This document shows, in pieces, positions 7,827 to 17,963 of a DNA stretch of 64,000 nucleotides. The stretch comes from Gammaproteobacteria bacterium (GTDB lineage Bacteria > Pseudomonadota > Gammaproteobacteria > Pseudomonadales > Pseudohongiellaceae). How positions within the stretch are numbered: the first letter of the stretch is position 1; each line of letters begins with the position of its first letter. A model generated the notes under the pieces. The model did no database searches, was not told the DNA's origin, and worked only from the letters and a program-made list of their open reading frames with translations. Location of the stretch: the NCBI GenBank assembly GCA_002706685.1, contig PALV01000017.1, positions 124,001 to 188,000 of the forward strand, in the 5' to 3' direction. Both the position numbers and the translations under genes were made by a program.

Positions 7827-9869
7827 ATGAGTATACCCTTTAGTATGAAGTCCGCATTCAAGCCCGCAGGTGACCAGCCCGAAGCGATCAGATGTCTGAG
7901 CGAGGGGCTGGAAGAGGGGCTGCATGCCCAAACGCTGCTGGGCGTAACCGGTTCTGGTAAAACCTTCACGATTGCCAATGTAATTGCGCAGACACAACGT
8001 CCGGCACTGGTGATGGCGCCCAACAAGACGCTGGCGGCACAACTTTACGGCGAGTTCGCAGAGTTTTTTCCGGACAATGCCGTTGAGTATTTTGTTTCCT
8101 ACTACGATTACTACCAGCCTGAAGCATACGTTCCTTCCTCTGATACCTATATTGAGAAAGACGCTTCAATCAATGATCACATTGAACAGATGCGTCTGTC
8201 GGCAACCAAGGCGCTGCTAGAGCGGCGCGATGTCATCGTGGTGGCGACTGTTTCGGCTATCTATGGTCTGGGTGATCCTGGGTCGTATCTGCAAATGGTG
8301 TTGCACCTGGATCGCGGCGACAAAGTGGATCAGCGCTATATTCTGCGACGGCTTGCAGACATGCAGTACACCAGAAATGACATGGATCTGCAGCGTGCGA
8401 CCTATCGCGTGCGCGGAGACGTGATTGATATCTATCCGGCCGATTCAGAGCAGTACGCCATAAGAGTGGAGCTGTTTGATGACGAGATAGAAGGTTTGTC
8501 ATTTTTTGACCCTCTGACAGGTGAGGTTGTCAGAAAGGTGCCGCGACTCACTGTATTTCCGAAGTCACACTATGTGACGCCGCGGGAAAAAGTGATGGAA
8601 GCACTGGAGCAGATCAAGGAAGAGTTGAATGAACGTGTGACGCAGCTGGAGAGTAATCATCAGCTGGTAGAGGCACAGCGTCTGGCGCAGCGCACTCGAT
8701 TTGATCTGGAAATGATGAGCGAACTCGGCTACTGCACTGGCATCGAAAACTATTCGCGTTATCTGTCTGGCCGCGCTGCCGGGCAGCCACCACCGACGCT
8801 GTTTGACTATCTGCCACCCGATGCACTCGTGATCGTTGATGAGTCGCATGTGTCCATTCCACAGATTGGCGCAATGTACAAAGGCGACCGCTCGCGCAAG
8901 GAGACACTGGTTCAGTATGGTTTCCGTCTCCCGTCAGCGCTGGATAATCGTCCCTTGCGGTTTGAAGAGTGGGAGTCGCTGACCTCGCAGTTGATTTTTG
9001 TCTCAGCCACACCTGGCCCCTATGAAGAGCAACGCTCTGGACAGGTCGTTCGTCAGGTAGTCCGGCCGACCGGTCTGATAGACCCGGCCGTCGATGTACG
9101 ACCAGCCGCCAATCAGGTAGACGATCTGTTATCGGAAATCCGGCAGGTTGTGGTGCGGCAGGAGCGGGTGCTGGTGACGGTGCTGACAAAACGCATGGCA
9201 GAGGATCTGACCGATTATCTGATGGATCACGATGTGCGAGTAAGGTACCTGCACTCGGATATCGATACGGTCGAGCGATCTGAAATCATCCGGGATCTGC
9301 GACTTGGAAATTTTGATGTGCTGGTGGGCATCAACCTGTTGCGTGAGGGGTTGGATATTCCCGAAGTGTCTCTGGTTGCCATTCTTGATGCGGACAAAGA
9401 AGGTTTTCTGCGCTCGGAACGCTCACTGATTCAGACCATGGGGCGCGCAGCACGGAATATTCATGGCCGAGCCATTTTGTACGCCGACAATATTACCGGC
9501 TCCATGCGTCGTGCCATGGACGAATGCGAGCGCCGCCGTGAAACCCAGCTGGCCTTTAACAAGGAGCACGGCATCACGCCCGCTGGTGTTACAAAATCAG
9601 TGATGGATGTGATGGAAGGTGCCTATTCAGAGAATCGTGTCACTGGCGGACGGCAGCGTAAACGCGGCAAAGCGGCCGTTGCCGAGAAGATTGCCAGCTA
9701 TGGCAGTGTGCCTGCCGAGCTGGCTGCGGATCCCAAAGCACTTGGTCAGGAAATTACCCGCCTCGAAACAAGAATGCTGGAGCTCGCCCGCAACCTGGAG
9801 TTCGAAGAAGCGGCATTACTGCGCGATGAAGTCCAGGCATTAAAAAAACAGCTGATGGCAGCGGGTTGA
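7827..9869 (+). CDS. uvrB: Excinuclease ABC subunit B
   Basis: UvrB verifies damage and recruits UvrC in nucleotide excision repair. The 680 residues match the family's usual length. Features in order are Walker A '[13 protein letters not shown]' (about 40-52), the damage-probing beta hairpin with '[21 protein letters not shown]', the DESH Walker B box, helicase motifs '[26 protein letters not shown]' and 'QTMGRAARN' (split here by position), and the C-terminal UVR motif ([17 protein letters not shown]) that binds UvrC. The ATG at 7827 gives MSIPF, aligning with the E. coli N-terminus. I looked for a LexA box upstream and found only a half-site. Confidence 0.97.
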   Translation: MSIPFSMKSAFKPAGDQPEAIRCLSEGLEEGLHAQTLLGVTGSGKTFTIANVIAQTQRPALVMAPNKTLAAQLYGEFAEFFPDNAVEYFVSYYDYYQPEAYVPSSDTYIEKDASINDHIEQMRLSATKALLERRDVIVVATVSAIYGLGDPGSYLQMVLHLDRGDKVDQRYILRRLADMQYTRNDMDLQRATYRVRGDVIDIYPADSEQYAIRVELFDDEIEGLSFFDPLTGEVVRKVPRLTVFPKSHYVTPREKVMEALEQIKEELNERVTQLESNHQLVEAQRLAQRTRFDLEMMSELGYCTGIENYSRYLSGRAAGQPPPTLFDYLPPDALVIVDESHVSIPQIGAMYKGDRSRKETLVQYGFRLPSALDNRPLRFEEWESLTSQLIFVSATPGPYEEQRSGQVVRQVVRPTGLIDPAVDVRPAANQVDDLLSEIRQVVVRQERVLVTVLTKRMAEDLTDYLMDHDVRVRYLHSDIDTVERSEIIRDLRLGNFDVLVGINLLREGLDIPEVSLVAILDADKEGFLRSERSLIQTMGRAARNIHGRAILYADNITGSMRRAMDECERRRETQLAFNKEHGITPAGVTKSVMDVMEGAYSENRVTGGRQRKRGKAAVAEKIASYGSVPAELAADPKALGQEITRLETRMLELARNLEFEEAALLRDEVQALKKQLMAAG

Positions 9870-9883
9870 CGCCTGATTTTGTG

Positions 9884-9912
9884 TTGTAGTTTTGCCGATC
9901 AGCCCCTATAAT
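9884..9912 (+). promoter_or_regulatory. sigma-70 promoter for tRNA-Val and probably thrS
   Basis: TTGTAG (9884-9889), a 17-bp spacer and a perfect TATAAT (9907-9912) lie just after the uvrB stop. Initiation near 9919 gives a leader of about 128 nt before tRNA-Val, in which I recognise no gene. No terminator separates the tRNA from thrS. Confidence 0.7.
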
Positions 9913-10047
9913 CGCACTCCTTTGACGGCGGGTGTATCAGCAGGGCATCAATTAATCGATTCCCGAAGCAGAATGCCTGACGCAAGCAGCGGCAAATCCC
10001 GCGACAGGATGGAAAGGCGTCATTGTGACGTTGCAGGTTGTAATAGC

Positions 10048-10124
<77 letters not shown>

Positions 10125-10173
10125 CTCCTTTGCGGGTGCCACATCGTTAACCGAATTCAGAACATCACTTTCT

Positions 10174-12099
10174 ATGCCTGTAATCACACTCCCCGACGGT
10201 AGTCAGCGCTCGTTTGAACAACCCGTGACAGTTGCCCAGGTGGCAGAATCCATTGGTGCCGGTCTGGCCAAGGCCGCTCTGGCAGGTCGTGTCGATGGCA
10301 CGCTGGTGGATACCTCCTACACGATCGCTAATGATGCCGAGCTGGCCATTGTGACGGATCGTGACGAGGACGGCCTGGATGTGATTCGCCACTCCTGTGC
10401 CCACCTGATGGCGCAGGCGGTGCAGCGTCTTTTCCCGGACGCGCAGGTTACCATCGGTCCAGTGATCGATGATGGCTTCTATTACGACTTCGCCTACGAG
10501 CGTCCGTTTACACCCGAAGATCTGGAACAGATCGAAAAGGTGATGGGTGACATCGTCAAGGAAAATCTGCCAGTCAGCCGTGAAGTGATGTCGCGTGACG
10601 AAGCTGTAGCCATGTTTGAGAAAATGGGCGAACAGTACAAAGTGCAGATCATCAAGGACATCCCCGGCAACGAAGAGCTGTCGTTTTATCGACAGGGTGA
10701 GTTTGTTGACCTGTGTCGCGGCCCGCACGTTCCCAATACTGGCAAGTTCAAGGCGTTCAAGCTGACGTCGGTCGCCGGTGCCTACTGGCGCGGTGACTCG
10801 AACAATGAAATGCTGCAGCGCATTTATGGCACTGCCTGGCAGGATAAAAAGGCGCTGGCTGATTATCTGTTCCGACTGGAAGAGCAGCAGAAGCGCGATC
10901 ATCGCAAGATTGGCAAAAAACTGGGTCTGTTCCACTTCCAGGAAGAAGCACCTGGCATGGTTTTCTGGCATCCCAAAGGCTGGACGATCTATCAGGAAAT
11001 CCAGCATTACATGCAGAAACTGCAGCGTGAGCACGGCTATCAGGAAATCCGTACACCACAGCTGGTTGACTACACGCTGTGGGAAAAGTCCGGACATGCC
11101 GACAAGTTTGCTGACGAGATGTTCAGCGTCGAGTCGGAAAACCGCATGTACGCCATCAAGCCAATGAACTGTCCCTGCCACGTGCAGGTGTTCAATCAGG
11201 GCCTGAAGAGTTACCGCGATCTGCCACTGCGACTGGCTGAGTTCGGCTCCTGTCACCGCTTTGAGCCATCGGGTTCCATGCATGGTCTGATGCGGGTGCG
11301 CAGCTTTACGCAGGACGATGCACACATTTTCTGCGCTGAAGACGAAATTCAGAGCGAAGTTGCTTCCTTTATGCAGCTGCTGTTTGGTGTCTATCGCGAT
11401 TTCGGTTTTGACGAGATCATTCTGCGTCTTTCCACTCGTCCTGAGAAACGCGTGGGCAGTGATGAAATCTGGGATCGCTCCGAAGCGGCCCTGCGACAGG
11501 CTCTGGACAACAGTGGTCTGGCCTGGGAACTGCTGCCGGGCGAGGGCGCATTCTACGGCCCCAAAATTGAGTTTTCCTTGAAGGATTGCATGGGGCGTGT
11601 GCAGCAGTGCGGCACGATTCAGGTCGATTTCTCGATGCCAGACCGGCTCGGCGCGCAATATGTGGCCGAAGATGGCAGTCGCAAAGTGCCGGTGATGTTG
11701 CACCGTGCGATTCTGGGATCTTTCGAGCGTTTTATCGGTGTTCTGATCGAACATTACGCCGGCGCGCTGCCAGCCTGGCTGGCACCGGAGCAGGCTGTTA
11801 TTCTCAATATTACCGACAAACAGGGCGAATATTGCGAAAAAGTCCGTAAAATGCTGGCCGAAAAGGGTTTTCGGGTCAGTGCGGACTTGAGAAATGAGAA
11901 GATCGGCTTTAAAATCCGCGAGCACACCATTCAGAAGGTTCCGTATTTGCTGGTTGTCGGTGATCGTGAGATGGAAAACGGTCAGGTGGCAGTGCGAACC
12001 CGCGACGGCCAGGACCTGGGTACCATGTCTCTGGAAGCTTTTGCCGATCATTTGCAGGCAGACGTTGCGCGCTTCGGCAGAACACAGTCGGACCACTGA
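10174..12099 (+). CDS. thrS: Threonyl-tRNA synthetase
   Basis: ThrRS charges tRNA-Thr and clears mischarged Ser. The 641 residues run as an N-terminal TGS domain (1-62), an editing domain with the zinc-like HSCAH motif (His73 and His77, the same numbering as E. coli), a class II catalytic core ('[10 protein letters not shown]' with the zinc Cys; motif 2 '[22 protein letters not shown]'; motif 3 '[19 protein letters not shown]') and an anticodon-binding C-terminus. It heads the conserved translation cluster and probably shares a transcript with tRNA-Val. I could not make out a tRNA-like operator of the E. coli kind in the 49-nt leader. Confidence 0.97.
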   Translation: MPVITLPDGSQRSFEQPVTVAQVAESIGAGLAKAALAGRVDGTLVDTSYTIANDAELAIVTDRDEDGLDVIRHSCAHLMAQAVQRLFPDAQVTIGPVIDDGFYYDFAYERPFTPEDLEQIEKVMGDIVKENLPVSREVMSRDEAVAMFEKMGEQYKVQIIKDIPGNEELSFYRQGEFVDLCRGPHVPNTGKFKAFKLTSVAGAYWRGDSNNEMLQRIYGTAWQDKKALADYLFRLEEQQKRDHRKIGKKLGLFHFQEEAPGMVFWHPKGWTIYQEIQHYMQKLQREHGYQEIRTPQLVDYTLWEKSGHADKFADEMFSVESENRMYAIKPMNCPCHVQVFNQGLKSYRDLPLRLAEFGSCHRFEPSGSMHGLMRVRSFTQDDAHIFCAEDEIQSEVASFMQLLFGVYRDFGFDEIILRLSTRPEKRVGSDEIWDRSEAALRQALDNSGLAWELLPGEGAFYGPKIEFSLKDCMGRVQQCGTIQVDFSMPDRLGAQYVAEDGSRKVPVMLHRAILGSFERFIGVLIEHYAGALPAWLAPEQAVILNITDKQGEYCEKVRKMLAEKGFRVSADLRNEKIGFKIREHTIQKVPYLLVVGDREMENGQVAVRTRDGQDLGTMSLEAFADHLQADVARFGRTQSDH

Positions 12100-12131
12100 A
12101 TGAAAATTGAATCCGAACAGGAGAGAAGACG

Positions 12132-12671
12132 CTGTCAAATATGAAGAGTAGTTCCAGGAAGCCGGTCATCAACGAAAACATTGACGCCACGGAAGTGCGT
12201 CTGGTGCTCGCCAACGGTGAGCAGAAAGGAGTAGTGACCATTGAAGAGGCCCGCGCTGAGGCGGCTGAGGCCAAACTCGACCTGGTGATGATTGCGCCCG
12301 ACGCCGAGCCGCCGGTGTGCAAAGTCATGGACTATGGCAAGCATATCTTCGATCTGAAAAAGCAGAAGGCTGCCAACAAGAAAAAGCAGCGCAAGACACA
12401 GTTAAAAGAAATCAAGTTTCGACCAGGGACGGAAGAAGGGGATTATCAGGTAAAACTACGCAACCTGATACGTTTCCTGTCTGATGGGGACAAGGCCAAG
12501 GTATCTTTGCGATTCCGCGGTCGTGAAATGGCCCATCAGCATCTTGGACTGGAACTCTTGAACCGTATTCGCCAGGATCTGGAGGAATATGGTCAGGTGG
12601 AACAGGAACCCAAGATGGAAGGTCGCCAGGCCGTTATGGTTCTGGCACCAAGCAAAAAGAAGAAGGCCTGA
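12132..12671 (+). CDS. infC: Translation initiation factor IF-3
   Basis: IF-3 keeps ribosomal subunits apart and checks start-codon and initiator-tRNA pairing. The C-terminal domain is textbook: '[19 protein letters not shown]', '[18 protein letters not shown]' and '[12 protein letters not shown]'. The first ATG is at 12141, but the only good Shine-Dalgarno (AGGAGAG from 12119) is 17 nt from it. The same site is 8 nt from an in-frame CTG at 12132, giving CTG-TCA-AAT-ATG-AAG. Because infC autoregulates through rare start codons (AUU in E. coli), CTG is proposed here (179 residues); the ATG alternative gives 176. Confidence 0.9.
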   Translation: MSNMKSSSRKPVINENIDATEVRLVLANGEQKGVVTIEEARAEAAEAKLDLVMIAPDAEPPVCKVMDYGKHIFDLKKQKAANKKKQRKTQLKEIKFRPGTEEGDYQVKLRNLIRFLSDGDKAKVSLRFRGREMAHQHLGLELLNRIRQDLEEYGQVEQEPKMEGRQAVMVLAPSKKKKA

Positions 12672-12739
12672 TAGGTTTCAGGGCTTCTATTACTTAATCT
12701 GAGTCGCCAGTGATGGCGAATAAATGCGGAGTTGCAGTA

Positions 12740-12934
12740 ATGAGCAAGATGAAGACCCACAGCGGTGCTTCCAAACGCTTCAAAAAAACAGCCACTGGCT
12801 GGAAGCGTAAAAGCGCCAACAAGAGCCATATCCTCACCAAAATGACCACCAAGCGCAAACGTCATCTGCGCGGTACTTCGCTGGTAGCTGCCTGCGATAA
12901 GCCGTTGATCGATCGTATGTTGCGTAAAGTGTAA
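12740..12934 (+). CDS. rpmI: 50S ribosomal protein L35
   Basis: L35 is a small, very basic large-subunit protein. The 64 residues show the family pattern '[21 protein letters not shown]' (shown in part) and 'KRKRHLRGT'. The ATG at 12740 follows GGAG (12728-12731) by 8 nt. An upstream in-frame ATG at 12710 has no ribosome-binding site. It sits between infC and rplT as in almost all bacteria; in E. coli L20 represses this gene by binding its leader. Confidence 0.96.
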   Translation: MSKMKTHSGASKRFKKTATGWKRKSANKSHILTKMTTKRKRHLRGTSLVAACDKPLIDRMLRKV

Positions 12935-12963
12935 CCCTTAGCGGATTTTGACAGGAGACTGAT

Positions 12964-13323
12964 ATGGCCCGAGTAAAACGTGGCGTAACGGCGCGTCGCC
13001 GTCACAAAAAAATTCTGAAGCAGGCTAAGGGTTATTATGGTGCCCGTAGTCGTGTCTATCGCGTAGCGTTCCAGGCGGTCATCAAGGCCGGCCAGTACGC
13101 TTACCGAGATCGCCGCACGAAGAAACGTGTATTCCGCTCTCTGTGGATTACCCGTATCAACGCGCAGGCTCGTGCGAACGGAATGACCTACAGCCAGCTG
13201 ATTGCTGGTCTGAAGAAAGCCAATATTGCCGTCGACCGCCGTGTAATGGCGGATCTGGCTGTGCACGACAAGGCGGCATTTGCTGCACTGGTCAACCAGG
13301 CTAAAGCTAGCCTGGCACAGTAA
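12964..13323 (+). CDS. rplT: 50S ribosomal protein L20
   Basis: L20 is an early assembly protein that binds 23S rRNA and represses its own operon. The 119 residues start '[20 protein letters not shown]' and contain '[21 protein letters not shown]', followed by the compact C-terminal domain '[20 protein letters not shown]' (each quoted in part). The length is standard. It lies 29 nt after rpmI with AGGAGACTGAT upstream of the ATG. Confidence 0.97.
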   Translation: MARVKRGVTARRRHKKILKQAKGYYGARSRVYRVAFQAVIKAGQYAYRDRRTKKRVFRSLWITRINAQARANGMTYSQLIAGLKKANIAVDRRVMADLAVHDKAAFAALVNQAKASLAQ

Positions 13324-13345
13324 CAATCGCGGTACTTTCCTGCAG

Positions 13346-13380
13346 AGCCGGTTCGGGAGTTGTTTGCCCGTGCCGGCTTT
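13346..13380 (+). terminator. Hairpin after rplT (terminator or attenuator)
   Basis: AGCCGG (13346-13351) pairs with CCGGCT (13373-13378), enclosing a second CGGG/CCCG helix, and is followed by TT. It lies between rplT and pheS, where E. coli has the pheST attenuator. I see no Phe-rich leader peptide, so simple partial termination is as likely. Confidence 0.5.
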
Positions 13381-13397
13381 GTGCATTCAGGGTTCTG

Positions 13398-13416
13398 TGC
13401 ATGGCGGGTCCATGCA
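13398..13416 (+). other. Second hairpin in the rplT-pheS gap
   Basis: A perfect 7-bp stem (TGCATGG 13398-13404, CCATGCA 13410-13416) closes a 5-nt CGGGT loop. It lies 36 nt before the pheS start and has no T run. It could be part of a leader structure controlling pheST. Confidence 0.4.
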
Positions 13417-13424
13417 GATATTAG

Positions 13425-14573
<1,149 letters not shown>

Positions 14574-14604
14574 ACCGCGAGCTGATAGCCAAGAGCAAAC
14601 TACC

Positions 14605-16992
14605 ATGATTTTCACACAACAATGGATTCGTGAGTGGCTGGATACGCCGCTTGAGCCGCAGGCGCTGATTGATCAGCTGACCATGGCAGGATTGGAGGTG
14701 GACGCCTCAGGCCCGGTAGCGGCCGCGTTTACTGGCATTCTGGTAGCAGAGGTGGTCAGCGTCGAACCGCACCCTGATGCTGACAAACTGCGCGTATGTC
14801 AGGTCAATGACGGCAATCAGCAGGTTCAGGTTGTCTGCGGTGCACCGAATGTCAGGCCAGGCATGAAAGTGCCTTACGCCACCCTGGGTGCTGAACTGCC
14901 TGGCGAGTCTCCGGACAAACCATTCCGTATCAAAAAAGCCAAGCTGCGTGGCGTTGAGTCCTTTGGCATGCTGTGCTCGGCCGAAGAGCTGGGTATGGCC
15001 GATTCATCGGACGGCCTGCTGGCATTGCCTGCCGATGCACCAGTCGGTCAGAACGTCAGAGAATACCTGCAGCTTGATGATCGATACTTTGAGCTGGATC
15101 TGACGCCTAACCGGGGTGACTGTCTGAGCATTCGCGGCCTGGCACGCGAGATCGCGACCCTGAATCAGCTGGCTTTCAAGGATCTGCAGGTGACGCCTGT
15201 TGCCGCTCAGATTGATGACACCTTCCCGGTCCGTATTGATGCGCCAGACGCCTGTACGCGATACCTGGGACGAGTGATACGCGATGTCGATATCAATGCC
15301 ACAACACCGTTATGGATGCAGGAGCGCCTGCGTCGCTGCGGTCTGCGTAGCATCGATCCTGTCGTTGATGTGACCAATTACGTGCTGATGGAGCTGGGTC
15401 AGCCGATGCACGCCTTCGATCTGGAGCGCCTCAGTGGCGAGATCGTCGTGCGCCAGGCAGGGGCGGGCGACTCGCTGACACTGCTGGACGGCAAATCAGT
15501 TGAACCCGCCACCGATACCTTGCTGATCACAGATGCCAGTGGTCCTCTGGCGCTAGCGGGTATCATGGGCGGCGAACCCAGCAGCGTGACAGAGTCGACC
15601 CGGCATATTTTCCTGGAATGTGCCTGCTTTGATGCACTTGCGGTGGCTGGCCGGGCGCGCCGTTATGGCCTGCATACCGACTCTTCCCACCGTTATGAGC
15701 GTGGTGTCGACTATAACCTGCAGGCGCTGGCTATGGAGCGTGCAACCGAGCTGCTGATTGCAATCGCCGGTGGCAAGCCGGGTCCGGTTACCGAGAGCAC
15801 CGGTACACTGCCGACTGCAAGCGAGGTAAAGCTGCGTCCTTCCTACCTGGCGAGCGTGCTCGGCATGGAGCTGGATGAAGAGGAAATTATCTGTATTCTC
15901 AATGGACTGGGAGTGACTCTTGTTGGTCGCTCGGAAGATGAGCTGACCTTTGACGTACCGTCATTCCGTCACGATATCGCCATTGAGGCAGATCTGATTG
16001 AAGAAGTGGCACGCGTACATGGCTATGACCGCCTGCCCGTGACACGCCCTGTCATGCGCACTCAGATGCCTGAGGCCAGCGAGCGCGAAGTGGCACTGTC
16101 ACGGATCCGTGAGCGTCTGGTAGCACAGGGTTACCAGCAGGTCATCACCTACAGCTTTGTCGAGCCTAAGCTGATGGCGCAGGTTTCTGCATCGCCCGCT
16201 CCCGTGGCACTGCAGAACCCCATCTCGGAAGATATGTCGGTGATGCGTACCAGCCTTTGGGCAGGACTGCTGCGGACACTGCAGCACAATATCAATCGCC
16301 AGCAGACCCGGGTTCGCATCTTCGAGACCGGTCAGGTGTTTCTGCCTGGGCCTGAAGGAATCAGTCAACCGGAGAGACTGGCCGGTCTGATCTACGGCGA
16401 GCGTTATCCTACCACCTGGTCTCAGGGCAGGGAAGTCGTTGATTTCTTTGACATCAAAGGTGATGTCGAAGGCCTGCTGGACCTGGGTGCACTGTTGCCG
16501 CGCTGCCGTTTCGAGAAGGCAGAGCATCAGGCCCTGCATGGCGGCCAGGCGGCCGCTGTGGCGCTGGATGGGCAGCGCATTGGACTGGTCGGCGCACTGG
16601 ATCCTGCACTGCAGCGGGCACTGGATATCAACGGACGGGTGTACCTGTTCGAGTTGGATCTGGCTGCGATTCGCGCCGCAACGGTTCCGGCTTTCAAGCC
16701 TTTGTCACGCTATCCAGAGGTAAGCCGGGATCTGGCGCTGGTGCTGGATCGGGCTGTGGCTGTGGCTGATATTGAGCAGTATTTGCGTGAACTGGCCGGC
16801 CCGGAGCTGCTGGGGATTAGAATATTTGATGTTTATCAAGGTGATAAAGTCGAAAGTGACAAAAAAAGTGTAGCTTTGGGCTTGACCTGGCAACATCCTT
16901 CGCGCACTCTTAGCGACGACGAGATCAATGTCATAATTGAGCGTTGCGTCAAAGGCCTGGAAGACAAATTTAATGCTAAGTTAAGGAATTGA
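14605..16992 (+). CDS. pheT: Phenylalanyl-tRNA synthetase beta subunit
   Basis: PheT binds tRNA-Phe and carries the editing site. The 795 residues match E. coli (795). Order: an EMAP/tRNA-binding OB domain (about 39-148, '[15 protein letters not shown]', '[16 protein letters not shown]'), the B3/B4 editing domain ('[19 protein letters not shown]'), the B5 domain, a catalytic-like domain lacking active-site residues, and the C-terminal ferredoxin-fold anticodon-binding domain ('[17 protein letters not shown]'). The start lies 31 nt after pheS. The stop is three bases before the ihfA ATG, so the two genes are tightly coupled. Confidence 0.97.
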   Translation: MIFTQQWIREWLDTPLEPQALIDQLTMAGLEVDASGPVAAAFTGILVAEVVSVEPHPDADKLRVCQVNDGNQQVQVVCGAPNVRPGMKVPYATLGAELPGESPDKPFRIKKAKLRGVESFGMLCSAEELGMADSSDGLLALPADAPVGQNVREYLQLDDRYFELDLTPNRGDCLSIRGLAREIATLNQLAFKDLQVTPVAAQIDDTFPVRIDAPDACTRYLGRVIRDVDINATTPLWMQERLRRCGLRSIDPVVDVTNYVLMELGQPMHAFDLERLSGEIVVRQAGAGDSLTLLDGKSVEPATDTLLITDASGPLALAGIMGGEPSSVTESTRHIFLECACFDALAVAGRARRYGLHTDSSHRYERGVDYNLQALAMERATELLIAIAGGKPGPVTESTGTLPTASEVKLRPSYLASVLGMELDEEEIICILNGLGVTLVGRSEDELTFDVPSFRHDIAIEADLIEEVARVHGYDRLPVTRPVMRTQMPEASEREVALSRIRERLVAQGYQQVITYSFVEPKLMAQVSASPAPVALQNPISEDMSVMRTSLWAGLLRTLQHNINRQQTRVRIFETGQVFLPGPEGISQPERLAGLIYGERYPTTWSQGREVVDFFDIKGDVEGLLDLGALLPRCRFEKAEHQALHGGQAAAVALDGQRIGLVGALDPALQRALDINGRVYLFELDLAAIRAATVPAFKPLSRYPEVSRDLALVLDRAVAVADIEQYLRELAGPELLGIRIFDVYQGDKVESDKKSVALGLTWQHPSRTLSDDEINVIIERCVKGLEDKFNAKLRN

Positions 16993-16994
16993 AC

Positions 16995-17300
16995 ATGCAA
17001 AACGGCGCCCTGACAAAAGCGGAAATGGCAGAACGTCTGTTTGATGAACTCGGCGTTAACAAGCGAGAGGCCAAAGAACTGGTCGAGCTGTTCTTCGAGG
17101 AAATTCGCCAGGCCCTGGAAAGCAACGAACAGGTCAAGTTGTCTGGATTCGGCAATTTTGATCTGCGTGACAAGAAACAGCGCCCCGGCCGCAACCCCAA
17201 GACCGGTGAAGAGATCCCCATCAAGGCACGTCGCGTGGTGACGTTCCGTCCTGGCCAAAAGCTAAAGGCGAGGGTAGAGAAATATGCCGGAAGCCAGTGA
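16995..17300 (+). CDS. ihfA: Integration host factor subunit alpha
   Basis: This is the partner of IhfB in the IHF heterodimer. The 101 residues include '[20 protein letters not shown]' and the [11 protein letters not shown] beta arm with the intercalating proline. The ATG at 16995 has AAGGAA 6 nt upstream, inside the end of pheT. An in-frame TTG six bases earlier is not needed. pheT-ihfA is the standard gammaproteobacterial order, and a merR-family gene overlaps its 3' end by 17 nt, as in Pseudomonas. Confidence 0.97.
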   Translation: MQNGALTKAEMAERLFDELGVNKREAKELVELFFEEIRQALESNEQVKLSGFGNFDLRDKKQRPGRNPKTGEEIPIKARRVVTFRPGQKLKARVEKYAGSQ

Positions 17301-17637
17301 CAAGCAGGACCTGCCGCCCATACCGTCAAAGCGCTACTTTACCATCGGTGAAGTGGGTGAACTTTGCACGGTAAAGCCGCATGTGCTGCGTTACTGGGAA
17401 CAGGAATTTCCCCAGCTTAAACCCGTCAAGCGCCGTGGCAATCGCCGCTACTATCAGCGTGAAGACGTCCTCCTGATCAGACAGATCAAATCCCTGCTAT
17501 ACGATCAGGGTTTCACCATCGGTGGGGCCCGTCAGCGTATGAGCGGCCATCAGGAACCGCAACCGGGTGCGGCAGTTGAAAAGGCTGAGCTCAAGCAGAT
17601 GATCAAAGAACTGGAAGAGGCTCTGGCGCTGCTGTAA
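17284..17637 (+). CDS. MerR-family transcriptional regulator (ihfA-linked)
   Basis: The 117-residue protein has an N-terminal MerR winged helix-turn-helix at about 18-60 ('[20 protein letters not shown]', '[16 protein letters not shown]') and a short C-terminal helix (about 95-117) that could dimerise. It has no Cys-rich effector domain, so it is probably not a metal sensor. This small ihfA-linked MerR protein is conserved in pseudomonads and relatives. As far as I know its target is unknown. It begins inside ihfA and must share its transcript. Confidence 0.88.
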   Translation: MPEASDKQDLPPIPSKRYFTIGEVGELCTVKPHVLRYWEQEFPQLKPVKRRGNRRYYQREDVLLIRQIKSLLYDQGFTIGGARQRMSGHQEPQPGAAVEKAELKQMIKELEEALALL

Positions 17638-17963
17638 TAGCCAGTTTTTACGGCGCCTGACGTCACTTTTTCGAACGTTCGCACGATGACTTTCTGGTTT
17701 TTTTCCGGATTTTTCCTTTACATCATAGACTCCAGTGATATATTCCATCACCGGAAAGCGGGGCATGTCGCACCGTTTCCCATTGCTCTAGCAGTATGAT
17801 TGAATAAAAATAATGTCACTGCCTGAGGGAAGTTGTTGTTTAGTGTAGTCCTCAGAATGTCAGCACGTCCTGTCGACCCGGTTTCTGGAGAGAAAACCGG
17901 CGCTATTCATTGCCTCTGCATCGACGACCATAAACCTAATAAGAATCATCAAGAGGTCCATGG
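17638..17963 (+). other. Intergenic region upstream of the TonB-dependent receptor
   Basis: This 326-bp gap is A+T-richer than its surroundings. It holds one plausible promoter (17717-17744) and a long potential leader of about 210 nt. A hairpin CCGGTTT-ctggagag-AAACCGG lies around 17878-17899. I see no gene, tRNA or riboswitch I recognise; an iron- or vitamin-responsive control element cannot be ruled out by eye. Confidence 0.5.
17717..17744 (+). promoter_or_regulatory. Predicted sigma-70 promoter for the TonB-dependent receptor
   Basis: TTTACA (17717-17722) and TATATT (17739-17744) are separated by 16 bp. No Fur-like 19-bp palindrome was found across it. The leader to the ATG would be about 210 nt. 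Confidence 0.45.

Noticed and set aside
10165..12138. A 657-codon open frame antisense to nearly all of thrS.
   Set aside because: Long antisense frames are common opposite G+C-biased, highly conserved genes. It has no recognisable domain and no ribosome-binding site, and thrS is certain.
12740..13323. Possible L20 repressor pseudoknot before rpmI.
   Set aside because: L20 control is known in E. coli, but I could not trace a convincing matching structure here by eye.
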